The position numbers and the translations under genes were made by a program. Under the pieces are notes generated by a model. The model made no database searches. It was not told the origin of the DNA and saw only the letters and a program-made list of their open reading frames with translations. 64,000 bases of DNA from contig NZ_JAUSUA010000010.1 of assembly GCF_030813245.1 (NCBI RefSeq), positions 1-64,000 on the forward strand. The letters are read 5' to 3'. This document shows positions 1-10,144 of this stretch, piece after piece. Position 1 is the first letter of the stretch. Every line of letters begins with the position of its first letter. Source of the stretch: Alkalicoccobacillus murimartini. GTDB taxonomy: Bacteria; Bacillota; Bacilli; Bacillales; Bacillaceae_D.

Positions 1-94
1 TCACACCCGTTCCCATGCCGAACACGGCCGTTAAGCTCTTCTGCGTCAATGGTAGTTGGGGGCTTCCCCCTGCGAGAGTAGAACGTTGCCGGGC
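1..94 (+). rRNA. rrf: 5S ribosomal RNA, 3' part (5' end outside window)
   Basis: The first ~94 bases match the body and 3' end of Bacillus 5S rRNA, including the conserved blocks CCGAACACGG, GTTAAGCTCTTC and CCCCCTGCGAGAGTAG. Roughly the first 20 bases of the RNA lie before the window. A strong terminator follows directly, so this is the last gene of an rRNA operon. An rRNA operon just upstream of ctsR is the same arrangement as rrnW-ctsR in B. subtilis. Confidence 0.95.
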
Positions 95-101
95 ACCAAA
101 G

Positions 102-145
102 AAACCCTTCATTTGATTGTATTTTAATCGAATGAAGGGTTTTTT
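102..145 (+). terminator. rrn operon terminator
   Basis: AAACCCTTCATT (102-113) pairs perfectly with AATGAAGGGTTT (131-142), and the stem continues inward to about 17 bp with one G-T pair. The T tract runs to 145. It is a canonical intrinsic terminator just after the 5S gene. Confidence 0.93.
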
Positions 146-281
146 GTGTTTTTATACTTACGTAATAGTAGATTACGTAAGACATAAAGGTGAACGTGCT
201 ACTTTTTCAAAGATTACTTTCTTAAATCTCATGAAAAAAGTCTATAACAAGAGAAGCTGGAGACAATAGAAAACATAGGAT

Positions 282-310
282 TTGAACTTTTTTCTCAAAA
301 TGATTATAAT
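282..310 (+). promoter_or_regulatory. sigma-A promoter of the ctsR operon
   Basis: TTGAAC (282-287), 17-bp spacer, TATAAT (305-310). The expected transcription start is near 317, which falls on the CtsR operator that follows. Confidence 0.85.
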
Positions 311-316
311 AAAGTT

Positions 317-339
317 AGTCAAATATAGTCAAAGTCAAA
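317..339 (+). promoter_or_regulatory. CtsR operator (tandem heptads)
   Basis: AGTCAAA (317-323), TAT, AGTCAAA (327-333) is an exact match to the CtsR consensus RGTCAAA-NAN-RGTCAAA. A further GTCAAA abuts it at 334-339. The site lies over the predicted transcription start, a position suited to repression. It implies autoregulation of ctsR and heat or protein-stress induction of mcsA, mcsB and clpC. Confidence 0.92.
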
Positions 340-395
340 TCAAACAAGTAGAACTATTTAAAATAAATAGATTAAACACGAGAGGAGGGAGTAAG

Positions 396-857
396 ATGAG
401 AAACATTTCGGATTTTATTGAACAGTATCTGAAAAGTACATTATTGAAGAGTGGTAATGAGTTATTAGAGATAAAGAGAAGTGAGTTAGCAAAACGGTTT
501 GAATGCGTCCCCTCACAGATAAACTATGTTATAAGTACTCGATTTACCCTTGAAAAAGGATATATTGTGGAAAGTAAACGTGGTGGTGGGGGATATATTC
601 GAATCATAAAAGTAGAAACTCACGAGAAGTCAGATTTGTATGATCATCTTCTCCATCTAATTGGTCCAGTGATTGATCAGCAGACTGCTGAAAATATTGT
701 GTTGCGATTATTTGAAGAAAAAGCTATATCTAAAAGAGAAGCAAATTTAATGGTGAGTGTTCTAGATCGCTCTGTTTTAAAAATTGAGCTTCCATATCGC
801 GATCAAATTCGTTCAAATGTTTTAAAAGCAATGATTAACACACTAAAATACAAGTAA
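396..857 (+). CDS. ctsR: Transcriptional repressor CtsR
   Basis: Class III heat-shock repressor that binds tandem GTCAAA heptads and is released on heat or when McsB acts. The frame is open from 282, but the family N-terminus (MRNISDFIEQYLK) starts at ATG 396, 5 bases after a good ribosome site, GAGGAGGGA (382-390). The resulting 153 residues are normal for CtsR. The winged-helix part shows PSQINYV and the glycine-rich wing RGGGGYIRI, which carries the DNA- and heat-sensing loop. The C-terminal dimerisation domain is complete. First gene of ctsR-mcsA-mcsB-clpC, with its own operator upstream. Confidence 0.97.
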   Translation: MRNISDFIEQYLKSTLLKSGNELLEIKRSELAKRFECVPSQINYVISTRFTLEKGYIVESKRGGGGYIRIIKVETHEKSDLYDHLLHLIGPVIDQQTAENIVLRLFEEKAISKREANLMVSVLDRSVLKIELPYRDQIRSNVLKAMINTLKYK

Positions 858-886
858 ATCTGGTGAAAAAGAGGTGAGTAGATAGA

Positions 887-1420
887 ATGAAATGCCAAGA
901 GTGTCAACAGCGACAGGCTACCTTGCACTTTACAAAGATCATTAATGGAGAAAAAACAGAAATACATCTTTGTGAAACATGTGCAAAAGAGAAGGGGGAG
1001 CATATCCCTGGATCTAATACATTTTCTATACATCAACTCTTATCAGGTTTGCTGCATTTTGAGCACCCTGATGTTCAAGGGAGTGAGCAAAAATCTGCTC
1101 CAAGGGAAAGAACGTGTGAAAATTGCCAGATGACCTATAGTCAATTTGTCGATATCGGAAGGTTTGGTTGCGCATCTTGCTATGAAACGTTTGATGATAA
1201 GCTTGATCCAGTCCTACGCCGAGTTCACAGTGGGAATGTAAGGCATCATGGTAAAATCCCGAAACGTATTGGTGGCGGTATTAAACGCCAGAAAGAAATT
1301 AATGCACTCAAATTGAAGATCAAAGAGTATATCGAGAGTGAAGAATTTGAGAAAGCTGCAGAAGTAAGGGATCATATCCGTTCATTGGAACAAAAAAATC
1401 AAGAACAAGAGGAGGGGTGA
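887..1420 (+). CDS. mcsA: McsA, zinc-finger and UVR-domain activator of McsB
   Basis: Adaptor that stimulates the protein-arginine kinase McsB and helps tag damaged proteins for ClpC-ClpP. Two zinc-binding CxxC pairs start the protein (CQEC near residue 3 and CETC near 29), and two more follow in the middle (CENC, CASC). The C-terminus is a UVR motif, EEFEKAAEVRDHIRSLE, in a likely coiled coil. The 177 residues are close to the usual length. GAGGTGA lies 9 bases before ATG 887. The mcsB start follows one base after the stop, so translation is probably coupled. Confidence 0.95.
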   Translation: MKCQECQQRQATLHFTKIINGEKTEIHLCETCAKEKGEHIPGSNTFSIHQLLSGLLHFEHPDVQGSEQKSAPRERTCENCQMTYSQFVDIGRFGCASCYETFDDKLDPVLRRVHSGNVRHHGKIPKRIGGGIKRQKEINALKLKIKEYIESEEFEKAAEVRDHIRSLEQKNQEQEEG

Positions 1421-1421
1421 G

Positions 1422-2486
1422 ATGTCGCTTGAACGGTTTATAAAAGATGCGATTAGTCCATGGATGAATGATTCCGGAGCAGACTCAGATATTGTTCTTA
1501 GTAGCAGGATTCGGTTGGCAAGAAATTTAAAGGATTATCAATTTCCAATCCTCTCCTCTTTGGCTCAGTCGAAAGAATTAACCGACTATACAGTGTCTGC
1601 ATTAAAGGATGCGCCAAATGAAAAAATTGGCACGATGGATACTCTCTATATGGAAGAGTTGAAATCAAATGAAAAGCGAGTCTTGGTTGAAAAACATCTA
1701 ATCAGCCCTCACCTAGCTGAACAATCTAAACATGGTGCCGTTTTATTAAATGAAGATGAGTCTTTGAGCATAATGATAAACGAGGAGGATCACCTTCGAA
1801 TTCAATGTTTATTTTCTGGCTCTCAACTGGAGAGTGGCTTGGATATTGCTCAATCTGTAGATGATTGGGTCGAGGAAAACCTTACTTTTGCATATGATGA
1901 AAAGCGCGGTTACTTAACTAGCTGTCCGACAAACGTTGGTACAGGAATGCGCGCATCCGTCATGATGCACCTACCGGCTCTGGCGATGACGCAACAAATT
2001 AACCGGATTTTGCCCGCAATTAATCAATTAGGTCTAGTTGTTAGAGGAATTTACGGCGAGGGTAGCGAAGCTTTAGGTAACCTCTTTCAAATATCTAACC
2101 AAATTACGCTCGGAAAGTCTGAGCAGGACATTGTAGACGATCTTCATGGCGTAGTTACACAACTGATTCAAAGAGAGCGAAATGCCAGACAGGTACTTAT
2201 GCAAAACTCACGATTAAAACTTGAGGATCGCATACAACGTTCATTCGGAATTCTTTCACATAGTCGAATTATCGAATCGAAGGAAGCAACACGAAGACTA
2301 TCAGATGTGCGGCTTGGAATAGATTTAGGATTGATCGAGGGATTATCAGGGAACATACTTAATGAGCTGATGATTTTGACACAGGTTGGATTCTTACAGC
2401 AGTTTGCAGGAGATGTATTAACTGCAGATCAAAGAGATGAACGTAGGGCTGCATTGATTCGTGAAAGACTGCAATTCAACGAATAG
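1422..2486 (+). CDS. mcsB: Protein-arginine kinase McsB
   Basis: Phosphorylates arginine side chains, marking proteins for ClpCP degradation and helping to inactivate CtsR. It belongs to the phosphagen kinase fold: nucleotide-binding SSRIRLARNL near residue 27, the catalytic segment SCPTNVGTGMRAS with the active-site cysteine at about residue 168, and the guanidino-binding loop RGIYGEGSEALGN. It has 354 residues, normal for the family. Its ribosome site, GAGGAGGGG (1409-1417), lies inside the end of mcsA. It sits between its adaptor McsA and its effector ClpC. Confidence 0.96.
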   Translation: MSLERFIKDAISPWMNDSGADSDIVLSSRIRLARNLKDYQFPILSSLAQSKELTDYTVSALKDAPNEKIGTMDTLYMEELKSNEKRVLVEKHLISPHLAEQSKHGAVLLNEDESLSIMINEEDHLRIQCLFSGSQLESGLDIAQSVDDWVEENLTFAYDEKRGYLTSCPTNVGTGMRASVMMHLPALAMTQQINRILPAINQLGLVVRGIYGEGSEALGNLFQISNQITLGKSEQDIVDDLHGVVTQLIQRERNARQVLMQNSRLKLEDRIQRSFGILSHSRIIESKEATRRLSDVRLGIDLGLIEGLSGNILNELMILTQVGFLQQFAGDVLTADQRDERRAALIRERLQFNE

Positions 2487-2515
2487 TGAACTGATTATAA
2501 TGGAGGTGGCCACAA

Positions 2516-4972
2516 ATGATGTTTGGTCGATTTACAGAGAGGGCACAGAAAGTATTGGCACTAGCACAAGAAGAGGCAATTCGTTTAGGCCATAACAATA
2601 TAGGTACAGAGCACATTCTACTAGGTCTCATTCGCGAGGGCGAAGGCATTGCAGCTAAAGCGTTGCAAGCACTTGGTCTTGGTCCTGAGAAACTTCAAAA
2701 AGAAGTAGAGACGTTGATTGGTAAGGGCCAGGAAGGCTCAAAAACAAAGCATTACACACCTCGAGCTAAAAAAGTGATTGAGCTTTCAATGGATGAGGCG
2801 CGTAAGTTAGGTCATTCCTATGTAGGAACAGAGCACATTTTACTTGGCTTAATTCGCGAAGGTGAAGGTGTCGCAGCAAGAGTCTTGAATAACTTAGGAG
2901 TAAGCCTAAATAAAGCTCGTCAGCAGGTTCTTCAATTGCTGGGCAGTAACGAAGGTGGAAGCTCTTCTCAGCAAGGTGGCACAGTGTCAAATGCGAATAC
3001 ACCGACGCTTGATAGCTTAGCACGTGATCTTACAGCTATTGCACGTGAAGAATCGTTGGATCCTGTAATCGGACGTAGTAAAGAGATTGAAAGAGTCATT
3101 CAAGTTCTTAGCAGACGTACAAAGAACAATCCTGTATTAATTGGGGAACCGGGTGTAGGTAAAACGGCAATTGCCGAAGGACTGGCACAATCAATTGTAG
3201 CCAATGAAGTTCCAGAGACACTTCGGAACAAGCGTGTAATGACTCTTGATATGGGTACGGTTGTAGCAGGTACGAAATATCGTGGTGAGTTTGAAGACCG
3301 CTTGAAAAAGGTCATGGATGAGATTCGCCAAGCAGGAAACGTTATTCTATTCATTGATGAACTTCACACCTTAATTGGTGCTGGGGGAGCAGAAGGAGCC
3401 ATTGATGCTTCAAACATCCTGAAGCCTTCGCTCGCACGTGGTGAATTGCAATGCATCGGGGCTACAACCATTGATGAGTACCGTAAGTATATTGAGAAGG
3501 ATGCAGCGCTTGAACGTCGCTTCCAGCCAATTCAAGTCAATGAGCCTACACTTGATGAGTCAATTCAGATTTTAAAAGGGTTACGTGACCGTTATGAAGC
3601 CCATCACCGTGTAACGATCACAGATACGGCGATTGAAGAATCAGTTAAATTATCTGATCGTTATATTCCAGATCGCTTCTTACCGGATAAAGCCATTGAT
3701 TTAATTGATGAGGCTGCTTCTAAAGTACGCCTACGTTCATATACTGCTCCACCTGATTTGAAAGAGCTTGAGCAGCGCCTCGAGGAAACTCGCAAAGAAA
3801 AAGATGCGTCTGTTCAGAGTCAAGAATTTGAGAAAGCTGCTTCTTTACGTGACACAGAGCAACGTCTACGTGAGCAGTTGGATGAAATGAAAAACAAGTG
3901 GAAGAAGAAGCAAGGACAAGAAAATACCGAAGTGATGGTAGAAGACATCGCTCAGGTAGTTGCTAGCTGGACTGGTATTCCTGTAGCAAAACTTGCAGAG
4001 GAAGAGACAGAGCGTCTACTAAAAATGGAAGATATCCTCCACCAGCGTGTTGTTGGGCAGGAAGAAGCCGTTCTTTCCATCTCTAAAGCCGTTCGTCGAG
4101 CGAGAGCAGGGCTAAAAGATCCTAAGCGTCCAATTGGATCATTTATTTTCTTAGGACCAACAGGGGTAGGTAAAACAGAGCTTGCTCGTGCCGTAGCAGA
4201 AACCTTGTTTGGTGATGAAGATTCAGTGATTCGTATTGATATGTCTGAGTACATGGAGAAGCACTCTACAAGTCGTTTAGTAGGTTCACCTCCTGGATAT
4301 GTAGGACACGAAGAGGGCGGTCAATTAACAGAGAAAATCCGTCGTAAGCCTTACTCCGTTATTCTTTTAGATGAGATTGAAAAAGCGCATCCAGATGTCT
4401 TTAATATCTTGTTGCAGGTTCTTGAAGATGGTCGTTTGACTGACTCGAAAGGACGCACAGTTGATTTCCGTAACACAGCGGTTATCATGACATCAAACGT
4501 TGGTGCAAGTGCCCTTAAAGGGAATAAATATCTTGGCTTTACGACAGAAACAGAGGGTCGTGAATACAAAGATATGAAAGACCGCGTAATGGGAGAGCTG
4601 AAAAACAGCTTTAGACCTGAGTTCATCAACAGAATCGATGAAATCATTGTTTTCCACGCGTTAGAGAAAAAGCATATCCGAGAAATTATTACGTTAATGG
4701 CAGATCAATTAAAAACCCGCTTAAAAGAGCAGGGCATTGATTTTGAGTTGACGGAAGAAGCAAAAGATAAGATTACGGATCTAGGGTATGACCCTGAATA
4801 TGGGGCAAGACCATTACGCCGTGCGCTTCAGAAACAGGTAGAAGATCGTTTGTCTGAGGAGCTGTTAAAAGGCAGAATCTCAAAAGGTCAGAAAGCTGTT
4901 ATTGGTGTGAGGGATAATGAGCTTTATGTAGAAACAGTCGAAACAAAAGAAGAGACGGCAACGACAAAATAG
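2516..4972 (+). CDS. clpC: ATP-dependent Clp protease ATP-binding subunit ClpC
   Basis: Hexameric AAA+ unfoldase that feeds arginine-phosphorylated and adaptor-delivered substrates to ClpP. In order: double Clp-N repeat (about 1-145), first AAA module with Walker A GEPGVGKT (about 210) and Walker B ILFIDELH, the UVR/middle coiled coil [10 protein letters not shown] (about 435), second AAA module with GPTGVGKT (about 547) and [11 protein letters not shown], a ClpP-docking loop of the LGF type (NKYLGFTTE), and the C-terminal D2-small domain. It has 818 residues. The start [11 protein letters not shown] equals that of B. subtilis. A terminator follows, which closes the CtsR operon apart from read-through into radA. 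Confidence 0.97.
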   Translation: MMFGRFTERAQKVLALAQEEAIRLGHNNIGTEHILLGLIREGEGIAAKALQALGLGPEKLQKEVETLIGKGQEGSKTKHYTPRAKKVIELSMDEARKLGHSYVGTEHILLGLIREGEGVAARVLNNLGVSLNKARQQVLQLLGSNEGGSSSQQGGTVSNANTPTLDSLARDLTAIAREESLDPVIGRSKEIERVIQVLSRRTKNNPVLIGEPGVGKTAIAEGLAQSIVANEVPETLRNKRVMTLDMGTVVAGTKYRGEFEDRLKKVMDEIRQAGNVILFIDELHTLIGAGGAEGAIDASNILKPSLARGELQCIGATTIDEYRKYIEKDAALERRFQPIQVNEPTLDESIQILKGLRDRYEAHHRVTITDTAIEESVKLSDRYIPDRFLPDKAIDLIDEAASKVRLRSYTAPPDLKELEQRLEETRKEKDASVQSQEFEKAASLRDTEQRLREQLDEMKNKWKKKQGQENTEVMVEDIAQVVASWTGIPVAKLAEEETERLLKMEDILHQRVVGQEEAVLSISKAVRRARAGLKDPKRPIGSFIFLGPTGVGKTELARAVAETLFGDEDSVIRIDMSEYMEKHSTSRLVGSPPGYVGHEEGGQLTEKIRRKPYSVILLDEIEKAHPDVFNILLQVLEDGRLTDSKGRTVDFRNTAVIMTSNVGASALKGNKYLGFTTETEGREYKDMKDRVMGELKNSFRPEFINRIDEIIVFHALEKKHIREIITLMADQLKTRLKEQGIDFELTEEAKDKITDLGYDPEYGARPLRRALQKQVEDRLSEELLKGRISKGQKAVIGVRDNELYVETVETKEETATTK

Positions 4973-5003
4973 TTTTCTAAGATGCGTTTGCTTGATTAAC
5001 AAC

Positions 5004-5040
5004 AGACCGGGAGTTTGAATGGCTCCCGGTCTTTATTTTT
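5004..5040 (+). terminator. Terminator after clpC
   Basis: AGACCGGGAG (5004-5013) and CTCCCGGTCT (5023-5032) form a perfect 10-bp stem followed by TTATTTTT. It separates clpC from radA. Some read-through is possible, because radA and disA belong to the same transcript in B. subtilis. Confidence 0.9.
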
Positions 5041-5066
5041 AAATGGAGTGTCTTGGAGGAAGATGA

Positions 5067-6440
5067 ATGGCGAAGAAGAAGACGAAGTTTGTGTGCCAAG
5101 ATTGCGGATATGTATCTGCGAAATGGATGGGCAAATGCCCAGGGTGCCAAGAGTTTAATACGATGGTTGAAGAGATTGAGTCATCAACAAAACAATCCAG
5201 CCGTAGCTATGTAACCTCATCAACAACTACTACAAAAGCTCAGCCGCTCTCGAAGGTGGTGGGTGATCGTGAACCGCGTATTGATACAACGATTCAGGAA
5301 TTAAACAGAGTACTTGGTGGAGGTATTGTGCCAGGTTCGCTTGTTTTGGTAGGTGGAGATCCTGGGATTGGAAAATCAACATTATTGCTGCAACTCTCAG
5401 CTAAGCTTGCAGAAAAAAAAGAGAAAGTCTTATATATATCTGGTGAGGAATCAGTTAAGCAAACAAAGCTGCGAGCGGATCGTTTAGGCATGATCTCTCC
5501 AGAGCTATATGTACTAGCTGAAACAGATCTTCAATTTATCCATAATGCCATTGAAGAAGTGGAGCCATCATTAGTTATTATTGACTCCATTCAAACGGTT
5601 TATCAGGATGATATTACCTCTGCACCAGGTAGTGTGGCACAAGTGAGAGAATGTACGGCAGCCTTTATGAAGATTGCAAAAACAAAAGGTATTGCAATAT
5701 TTCTTGTTGGACATGTAACAAAACAAGGTTCGATAGCAGGACCCAAGCTGTTAGAGCATATGGTAGACTCTGTACTCTATTTTGAAGGAGAACGTCATCA
5801 TACGTATCGCATTTTAAGAGCAGTAAAAAACCGATTTGGTTCTACAAATGAAATGGGTATTTTTGAGATGAAGGAAGCTGGATTAGAAGAGGTTTTAAAC
5901 CCATCTGAGATATTTTTAGAGGAAAGATCTCAGGGAGCTTCAGGTTCGGTTGTCGTAGCGTCCATGGAGGGAACAAGGCCTGTATTAGTTGAATTGCAGG
6001 CGTTAATATCTCCGGCTGGATATGGAAACCCTAGACGTATGGCTACAGGCATGGATCATAATCGGGTCTCACTATTAATGGCCGTATTGGAGAAGCGAGT
6101 GGGTTTATTGCTGCAAAATCAAGATGCTTATTTAAAGGTTGCAGGTGGGGTAAAACTTGACGAACCTGCTATTGATTTAGCTATTGCTTTAAGTATTGCA
6201 TCGAGCTTCAAAGATAAACCAACACAATCAATGGATGCAGCAATTGGTGAGGTTGGATTAACTGGAGAAATTCGCCGAGTTTCACGTATTGATCAACGAG
6301 TGAACGAAGCAGCTAAGCTAGGGTTTAAACGAGTCATTATTCCAGAAAAAAACCTAGGTGGCTGGACAGTGCCCTCGGGTATTGAAGTCATTGGCGTCCC
6401 AACTTTGGAGAAAGCCATAGAAGTTGTTCTTGGGAGGTAG
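5067..6440 (+). CDS. radA: DNA repair and recombination ATPase RadA (Sms)
   Basis: RecA-like branch-migration factor for recombination intermediates. The N-terminal zinc finger has cysteines at 10, 13, 24 and 27 (CQDC...CPGC). The RecA core has Walker [11 protein letters not shown] near residue 97 and the RadA signature KNRFG. The C-terminal half is the Lon-protease-like domain ([13 protein letters not shown]). It has 457 residues, normal. Start ATG 5067 has TTGGAGGAAG upstream. disA begins 5 bases after the stop, so the two are co-transcribed; in B. subtilis RadA and DisA also interact functionally. Confidence 0.96.
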   Translation: MAKKKTKFVCQDCGYVSAKWMGKCPGCQEFNTMVEEIESSTKQSSRSYVTSSTTTTKAQPLSKVVGDREPRIDTTIQELNRVLGGGIVPGSLVLVGGDPGIGKSTLLLQLSAKLAEKKEKVLYISGEESVKQTKLRADRLGMISPELYVLAETDLQFIHNAIEEVEPSLVIIDSIQTVYQDDITSAPGSVAQVRECTAAFMKIAKTKGIAIFLVGHVTKQGSIAGPKLLEHMVDSVLYFEGERHHTYRILRAVKNRFGSTNEMGIFEMKEAGLEEVLNPSEIFLEERSQGASGSVVVASMEGTRPVLVELQALISPAGYGNPRRMATGMDHNRVSLLMAVLEKRVGLLLQNQDAYLKVAGGVKLDEPAIDLAIALSIASSFKDKPTQSMDAAIGEVGLTGEIRRVSRIDQRVNEAAKLGFKRVIIPEKNLGGWTVPSGIEVIGVPTLEKAIEVVLGR

Positions 6441-6445
6441 AAAGA

Positions 6446-7519
6446 ATGGACGAACAAACTAGAAATGAATTTATACAAAACTTATTAAAGTTGGTTGCGC
6501 CCGGAACCCCTTTGCGCGCTGGTATTGACAATGTGCTACGTGCAAACACAGGTGGACTTATCGTGCTGGGGTATACAGATGATATGAAACAAATTGTAGA
6601 CGGGGGATTTTATATTAATTGTCCTTTCTCGCCAGCTTATTTATATGAGTTAGCAAAAATGGATGGGGCGATTATCTTAAGCGAGGATGGGAAGAAGATT
6701 CTCTATGCTAATACCCAATTAGTTCCGAATAATGGCATCAGTTCGAATGAAACAGGCATACGCCATCGGACAGCTGAGCGTGTCGCTAAACAAACCAATC
6801 AGTTAACCATTTCTATTTCACAGCGAAGAAATATTATTACGTTATATCAAGGCGAGTTCCGCTATTCGCTTAAAGACATTGGTGTGATTTTGACAAAAGC
6901 TAATCAAGCGATTCAGACCCTTGAAAAGTATAAGTCTGTACTGGAGCAGAGTATCACAAACCTTGGTGCACTTGAGTTTGAGGAGCTAGTGACTCTGTCT
7001 GAGGTTACACAGGTTATACACCGCGTACAAATGGTGCTTCGTATTAAGCGAGAGATATTGAATTACATTAATGAACTAGGGGATGAAGGTCGTTTAATTA
7101 CGATGCAGTTAAAGGAACTTGTATCTGATACGGAGAAGGAAGCGGCTTATCTCCTAAAGGATTACGTTAAAGACAGCAAGCAGGATGTGTCAAAGACATT
7201 GAAGGATCTAACAGACTTGCAAACAGAAGATCTATTGGATGAGCCTGCTATCATCAAAGCGCTTGGTTACCCTAAAAATGTGAATCTTACCGAGTTTGCT
7301 GTTTCTCCAAGAGGGTATCGCATTTTGCATCGAATTCCAAGACTGCCATCACAGATCATTGAAAATCTTATAAATGAGTATGATGTCTTATCTAATATTG
7401 TGCTCGCGGATACAAACAAGCTTGATGAAGTAGACGGTATTGGGGAAGCGCGTGCGCATATGATTAAAAATGGGCTTAACCGAATTCAAGAACAACTGTT
7501 TATTGATCGTCACATCTAA
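6446..7519 (+). CDS. disA: DNA integrity scanning diadenylate cyclase DisA
   Basis: Octameric enzyme that condenses two ATP into c-di-AMP and pauses at branched DNA, linking DNA integrity to sporulation. The DAC domain carries both catalytic motifs, DGA (residues 73-75) and RHR (106-108, GIRHRTAER). A helical linker and a C-terminal HhH DNA-binding domain ([15 protein letters not shown]) follow. It has 357 residues, full length. It is tightly coupled to radA. A weak ribosome site (GGGAGGT) overlaps the radA stop. Confidence 0.96.
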   Translation: MDEQTRNEFIQNLLKLVAPGTPLRAGIDNVLRANTGGLIVLGYTDDMKQIVDGGFYINCPFSPAYLYELAKMDGAIILSEDGKKILYANTQLVPNNGISSNETGIRHRTAERVAKQTNQLTISISQRRNIITLYQGEFRYSLKDIGVILTKANQAIQTLEKYKSVLEQSITNLGALEFEELVTLSEVTQVIHRVQMVLRIKREILNYINELGDEGRLITMQLKELVSDTEKEAAYLLKDYVKDSKQDVSKTLKDLTDLQTEDLLDEPAIIKALGYPKNVNLTEFAVSPRGYRILHRIPRLPSQIIENLINEYDVLSNIVLADTNKLDEVDGIGEARAHMIKNGLNRIQEQLFIDRHI

Positions 7520-7604
7520 TTAAAAAAGGCCTAACTGTATGTATGATGTGGGATTAAATCATGTTGTTTTATGGATATATCATGTAAAATTCCAGTTTGC
7601 TAGG

Positions 7605-7631
7605 TTTTGATTCCTAAATCTTGTCTATAAT
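7605..7631 (+). promoter_or_regulatory. Possible promoter of yacL
   Basis: TATAAT (7626-7631) lies 22 bases before the yacL start codon. The only nearby -35-like element is TTTTGA (7605-7610), at a short 15-bp spacing. The -10 element is perfect and the rest is weak, so this is tentative. The very short leader would leave just the ribosome site. Confidence 0.4.
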
Positions 7632-7653
7632 AGCTAGAAGGAGGTGGACCGTT

Positions 7654-8745
7654 TTGGTGACATGGATTGTAAAGATATTTCTGATGATGGCTGGCGGGAC
7701 TTTAGGCTTTTTATTTATTCCTGAACTTATCCAACTTTTTAATAGTGGCAGCATTCCCGTATGGTTACAGAGTCAGTTAACAGGTTTAATTATTGGCGTT
7801 GTATTGATGTACATTGTATCCATGTGGGTGGCTCGTTATATTGTAAATGTGATGAAGCTTCTTGAAGAGAAGATTCTAAAAGCGTCCTTAACAGACATTA
7901 TGTCCGGTACACTAGGTTTAATTGTTGGTTTAGTTATAGGGTATTTAATTAGTAGTCAACTCGCCCAGTTACAGATTCGAGTAGTGAAAGACATCCTGCC
8001 AATCTTTGTAACAATCATTTTAGGGTATTTTGGTTTCCAAATAGGATTTAAGAAGCGGGACGAGCTCGTTCAGTTATTCTTGGTCACACGAGGAAACGCA
8101 AAAGATAAAAAATCAGATGAACCTACTGAATCACATAAAAAGTTAAAGATTTTAGATACAAGTGTTATTATCGATGGTCGAATTGCAGATATCTGTAAGA
8201 CAGGTTTTCTAGAAGGTACACTTGTTATCCCTGAATTTGTTTTAGCCGAACTTCAGCACATTGCCGATTCATCGGATGCTTTGAAGCGGAACCGAGGAAG
8301 ACGTGGCTTGGACATCTTAAACAAAATTCAAAAGGAACTACCCATCAACGTAGAAATATATGATGGGGATTTTGAGGAAATTCAAGAGGTAGACAGCAAG
8401 CTAGTGAAACTTGCTAAAATTTCCGATGGTGTAGTTGTTACGAATGATTTTAATTTAAATAAAGTCTGTGAGCTACAAGGTGTCGCCGTTCTAAATATTA
8501 ATGATTTAGCTAACGCAGTAAAACCTGTTGTCCTTCCTGGTGAGAAAATGAACGTTCAGGTTATTAAGGATGGTAAGGAGCATCATCAAGGTGTGGCGTA
8601 TTTAGATGACGGTACGATGATCGTCGTTGAAGGTGGTCGAGAGTACATCGGCAAACAAATTGATGTGGTTGTCACAAGTGTATTGCAGACAAGCGCTGGA
8701 CGTATGATTTTCGCCAAACCTAAGGTCTATGAGAAAGCACAATAA
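7654..8745 (+). CDS. yacL: YacL: membrane protein with PIN and TRAM domains
   Basis: The N-terminus has four predicted membrane helices (roughly residues 2-25, 35-62, 78-100, 105-130). A cytoplasmic PIN nuclease-fold domain follows ([12 protein letters not shown], with later acidic residues in [11 protein letters not shown]), then a C-terminal TRAM domain, a common RNA-binding fold. The substrate is unknown. AGGAGGTGG (7639-7647) directs TTG 7654, six bases on; GTG 7657 is an alternative, and an upstream in-frame ATG at 7621 would precede the ribosome site. The result is 363 residues, close to B. subtilis YacL. A terminator follows. Confidence 0.9.
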   Translation: MVTWIVKIFLMMAGGTLGFLFIPELIQLFNSGSIPVWLQSQLTGLIIGVVLMYIVSMWVARYIVNVMKLLEEKILKASLTDIMSGTLGLIVGLVIGYLISSQLAQLQIRVVKDILPIFVTIILGYFGFQIGFKKRDELVQLFLVTRGNAKDKKSDEPTESHKKLKILDTSVIIDGRIADICKTGFLEGTLVIPEFVLAELQHIADSSDALKRNRGRRGLDILNKIQKELPINVEIYDGDFEEIQEVDSKLVKLAKISDGVVVTNDFNLNKVCELQGVAVLNINDLANAVKPVVLPGEKMNVQVIKDGKEHHQGVAYLDDGTMIVVEGGREYIGKQIDVVVTSVLQTSAGRMIFAKPKVYEKAQ

Positions 8746-8763
8746 GCATAATAAGCATGCCCC

Positions 8764-8793
8764 AAAAAAGCGCCGGATAACTGGCGTTTTTTC
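8764..8793 (+). terminator. Terminator after yacL
   Basis: AAAAAGCGCC pairs with GGCGTTTTTT (8783-8792) with one G-T pair around loop GGATAACT. The U-rich 3' arm continues to TTCTTTTC. Confidence 0.8.
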
Positions 8794-8887
8794 TTTTCTT
8801 GTACTGAGTTTCATGTCTAAATAAGTGTAAACATTGGAATAGTCATGCTAAAATAGAGGGAATGTAAGTATGAGAATTGGAGAGGGC

Positions 8888-9604
8888 ATGATGATGTACA
8901 GTGTAGTAATTCCCGCTGCAGGTCAAGGCAAACGGATGAAAGCAGGCAAGAATAAACAATTTATTGAGTTGGATCAGTCCCCTCTCATTGCCCATACATT
9001 AAAGGTTTTTGAAGAGGACGAGCGTTGCAAACAAATCATTCTTGTCGTGAATGAGAATGAAATTGATGCGATGCAGGAGATTATTTCCACATATAAGATA
9101 CAAAAAGTGTCCAAGATTGCGCTAGGTGGTAAGGAACGTCAGCAAAGCGTATTTGAAGGGTTAAAGCAGCTGAGCGGACCAGATGAAATTGTCCTCGTTC
9201 ATGATGGGGCCAGACCGTTTATTCGTAAAGAAATTATTCACGAGTTGGTGACAACCACAGAGCAAGAAGGAGCGGCGATCGTTGGTGTACGAATGAAGGA
9301 TACGGTCAAACGAGTGATGAACCAAACGGTTGAAGAAACCATTGACCGTTCTGAATTATGGTCAGTTCAAACACCTCAGGCTTTTTGGAGAGACGCACTT
9401 CTAACAGCCCATAAGCAGGCAGAGGATCAACAGTTTCAAGCCACTGATGATGCGAGTGTTATGGAATGGGTACGAGCTCGGGTTGTTATGGTGGAAGGCG
9501 ATTATAGTAATGTGAAGATCACGACACCAGAGGATTTACTAATGGCAGAAGCGATCTTACGAAAAAGGAGAATGGAACATGATTCGAATCGGACAAGGTT
9601 TTGA
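8888..9604 (+). CDS. ispD: 2-C-methyl-D-erythritol 4-phosphate cytidylyltransferase
   Basis: Third step of the MEP isoprenoid pathway: CTP + MEP gives CDP-ME. Shows the nucleotide-binding [16 protein letters not shown] and the C-terminal TTPEDL motif. Several in-frame starts exist (ATG 8870, 8888, 8891, 8894). The family begins just before VVIPAAG, and GGAG (8879-8882) with GAGG (8882-8885) suits 8888-8894, so 8888 is used here (238 residues). The stop lies inside ispF (26-bp overlap), and the two genes encode consecutive-pathway enzymes. Confidence 0.93.
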   Translation: MMMYSVVIPAAGQGKRMKAGKNKQFIELDQSPLIAHTLKVFEEDERCKQIILVVNENEIDAMQEIISTYKIQKVSKIALGGKERQQSVFEGLKQLSGPDEIVLVHDGARPFIRKEIIHELVTTTEQEGAAIVGVRMKDTVKRVMNQTVEETIDRSELWSVQTPQAFWRDALLTAHKQAEDQQFQATDDASVMEWVRARVVMVEGDYSNVKITTPEDLLMAEAILRKRRMEHDSNRTRF

Positions 9605-10055
9605 TGTACACCAATTGACGGAAGGACGACCACTTATCATTGGTGGTATTACGATTCCATATGAAAAAGGTCTGTTAGGACATTCAGATGCAGATGTGTT
9701 ATTACACACAATTTCTGACGCTGCTCTTGGTGCAATTGGTGAAGGGGATATCGGAAAGCATTTTCCTGATACAAGCGAGGAATTTAAGGATGCAGATTCA
9801 AAAGTATTGCTCCAACATGTATGGTCATTAGTGAAAGAGCGTGGTTACAAGCTTGGCAATGTAGACTGTACAATTATGGCACAGCTGCCTAAGATGGCCC
9901 CTCATATTGAAGACATGAGAAATCAAATTGCGAAGCTTTTAGAAGCAGATCCAGCTCAAGTGAATGTAAAAGCTACAACGACGGAAAAACTAGGCTTTAC
10001 TGGACGCGGTGAAGGCATTGCAGCCCAAGCTGTTATCCTAATTGAACAAGCATAG
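9579..10055 (+). CDS. ispF: 2-C-methyl-D-erythritol 2,4-cyclodiphosphate synthase
   Basis: Cyclises CDP-ME 2-phosphate to ME-cPP in the MEP pathway. It is a trimeric, zinc-dependent enzyme. The metal ligands GFDVH (Asp and His near residues 8-10) and the later [11 protein letters not shown] are present, and the C-terminal [15 protein letters not shown] loop is intact. It has 158 residues, normal. Translation starts within the end of ispD, after AAAAAGGAG (9562-9570), which indicates coupling. Confidence 0.96.
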   Translation: MIRIGQGFDVHQLTEGRPLIIGGITIPYEKGLLGHSDADVLLHTISDAALGAIGEGDIGKHFPDTSEEFKDADSKVLLQHVWSLVKERGYKLGNVDCTIMAQLPKMAPHIEDMRNQIAKLLEADPAQVNVKATTTEKLGFTGRGEGIAAQAVILIEQA

Positions 10056-10144
10056 ATGAATGTTTGGTCTTTTGGTGGTAGAATAGAAGCCGACTAGAGG
10101 GTACTATAACGATCGAAGAAAAATGAAATGGATGGTGTTTATAC

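Noticed and set aside
3952-4254. Open frame of 100 codons on the minus strand inside clpC
   Set aside because: It is a mirror of the conserved ClpC coding frame, with low-complexity Ser/Arg composition and no ribosome site.
8894-8896. ATG 8894 as the ispD start
   Set aside because: Plausible and closest to the family length, but ATG 8888 has equal ribosome-site support and would be read first; the difference is two residues.
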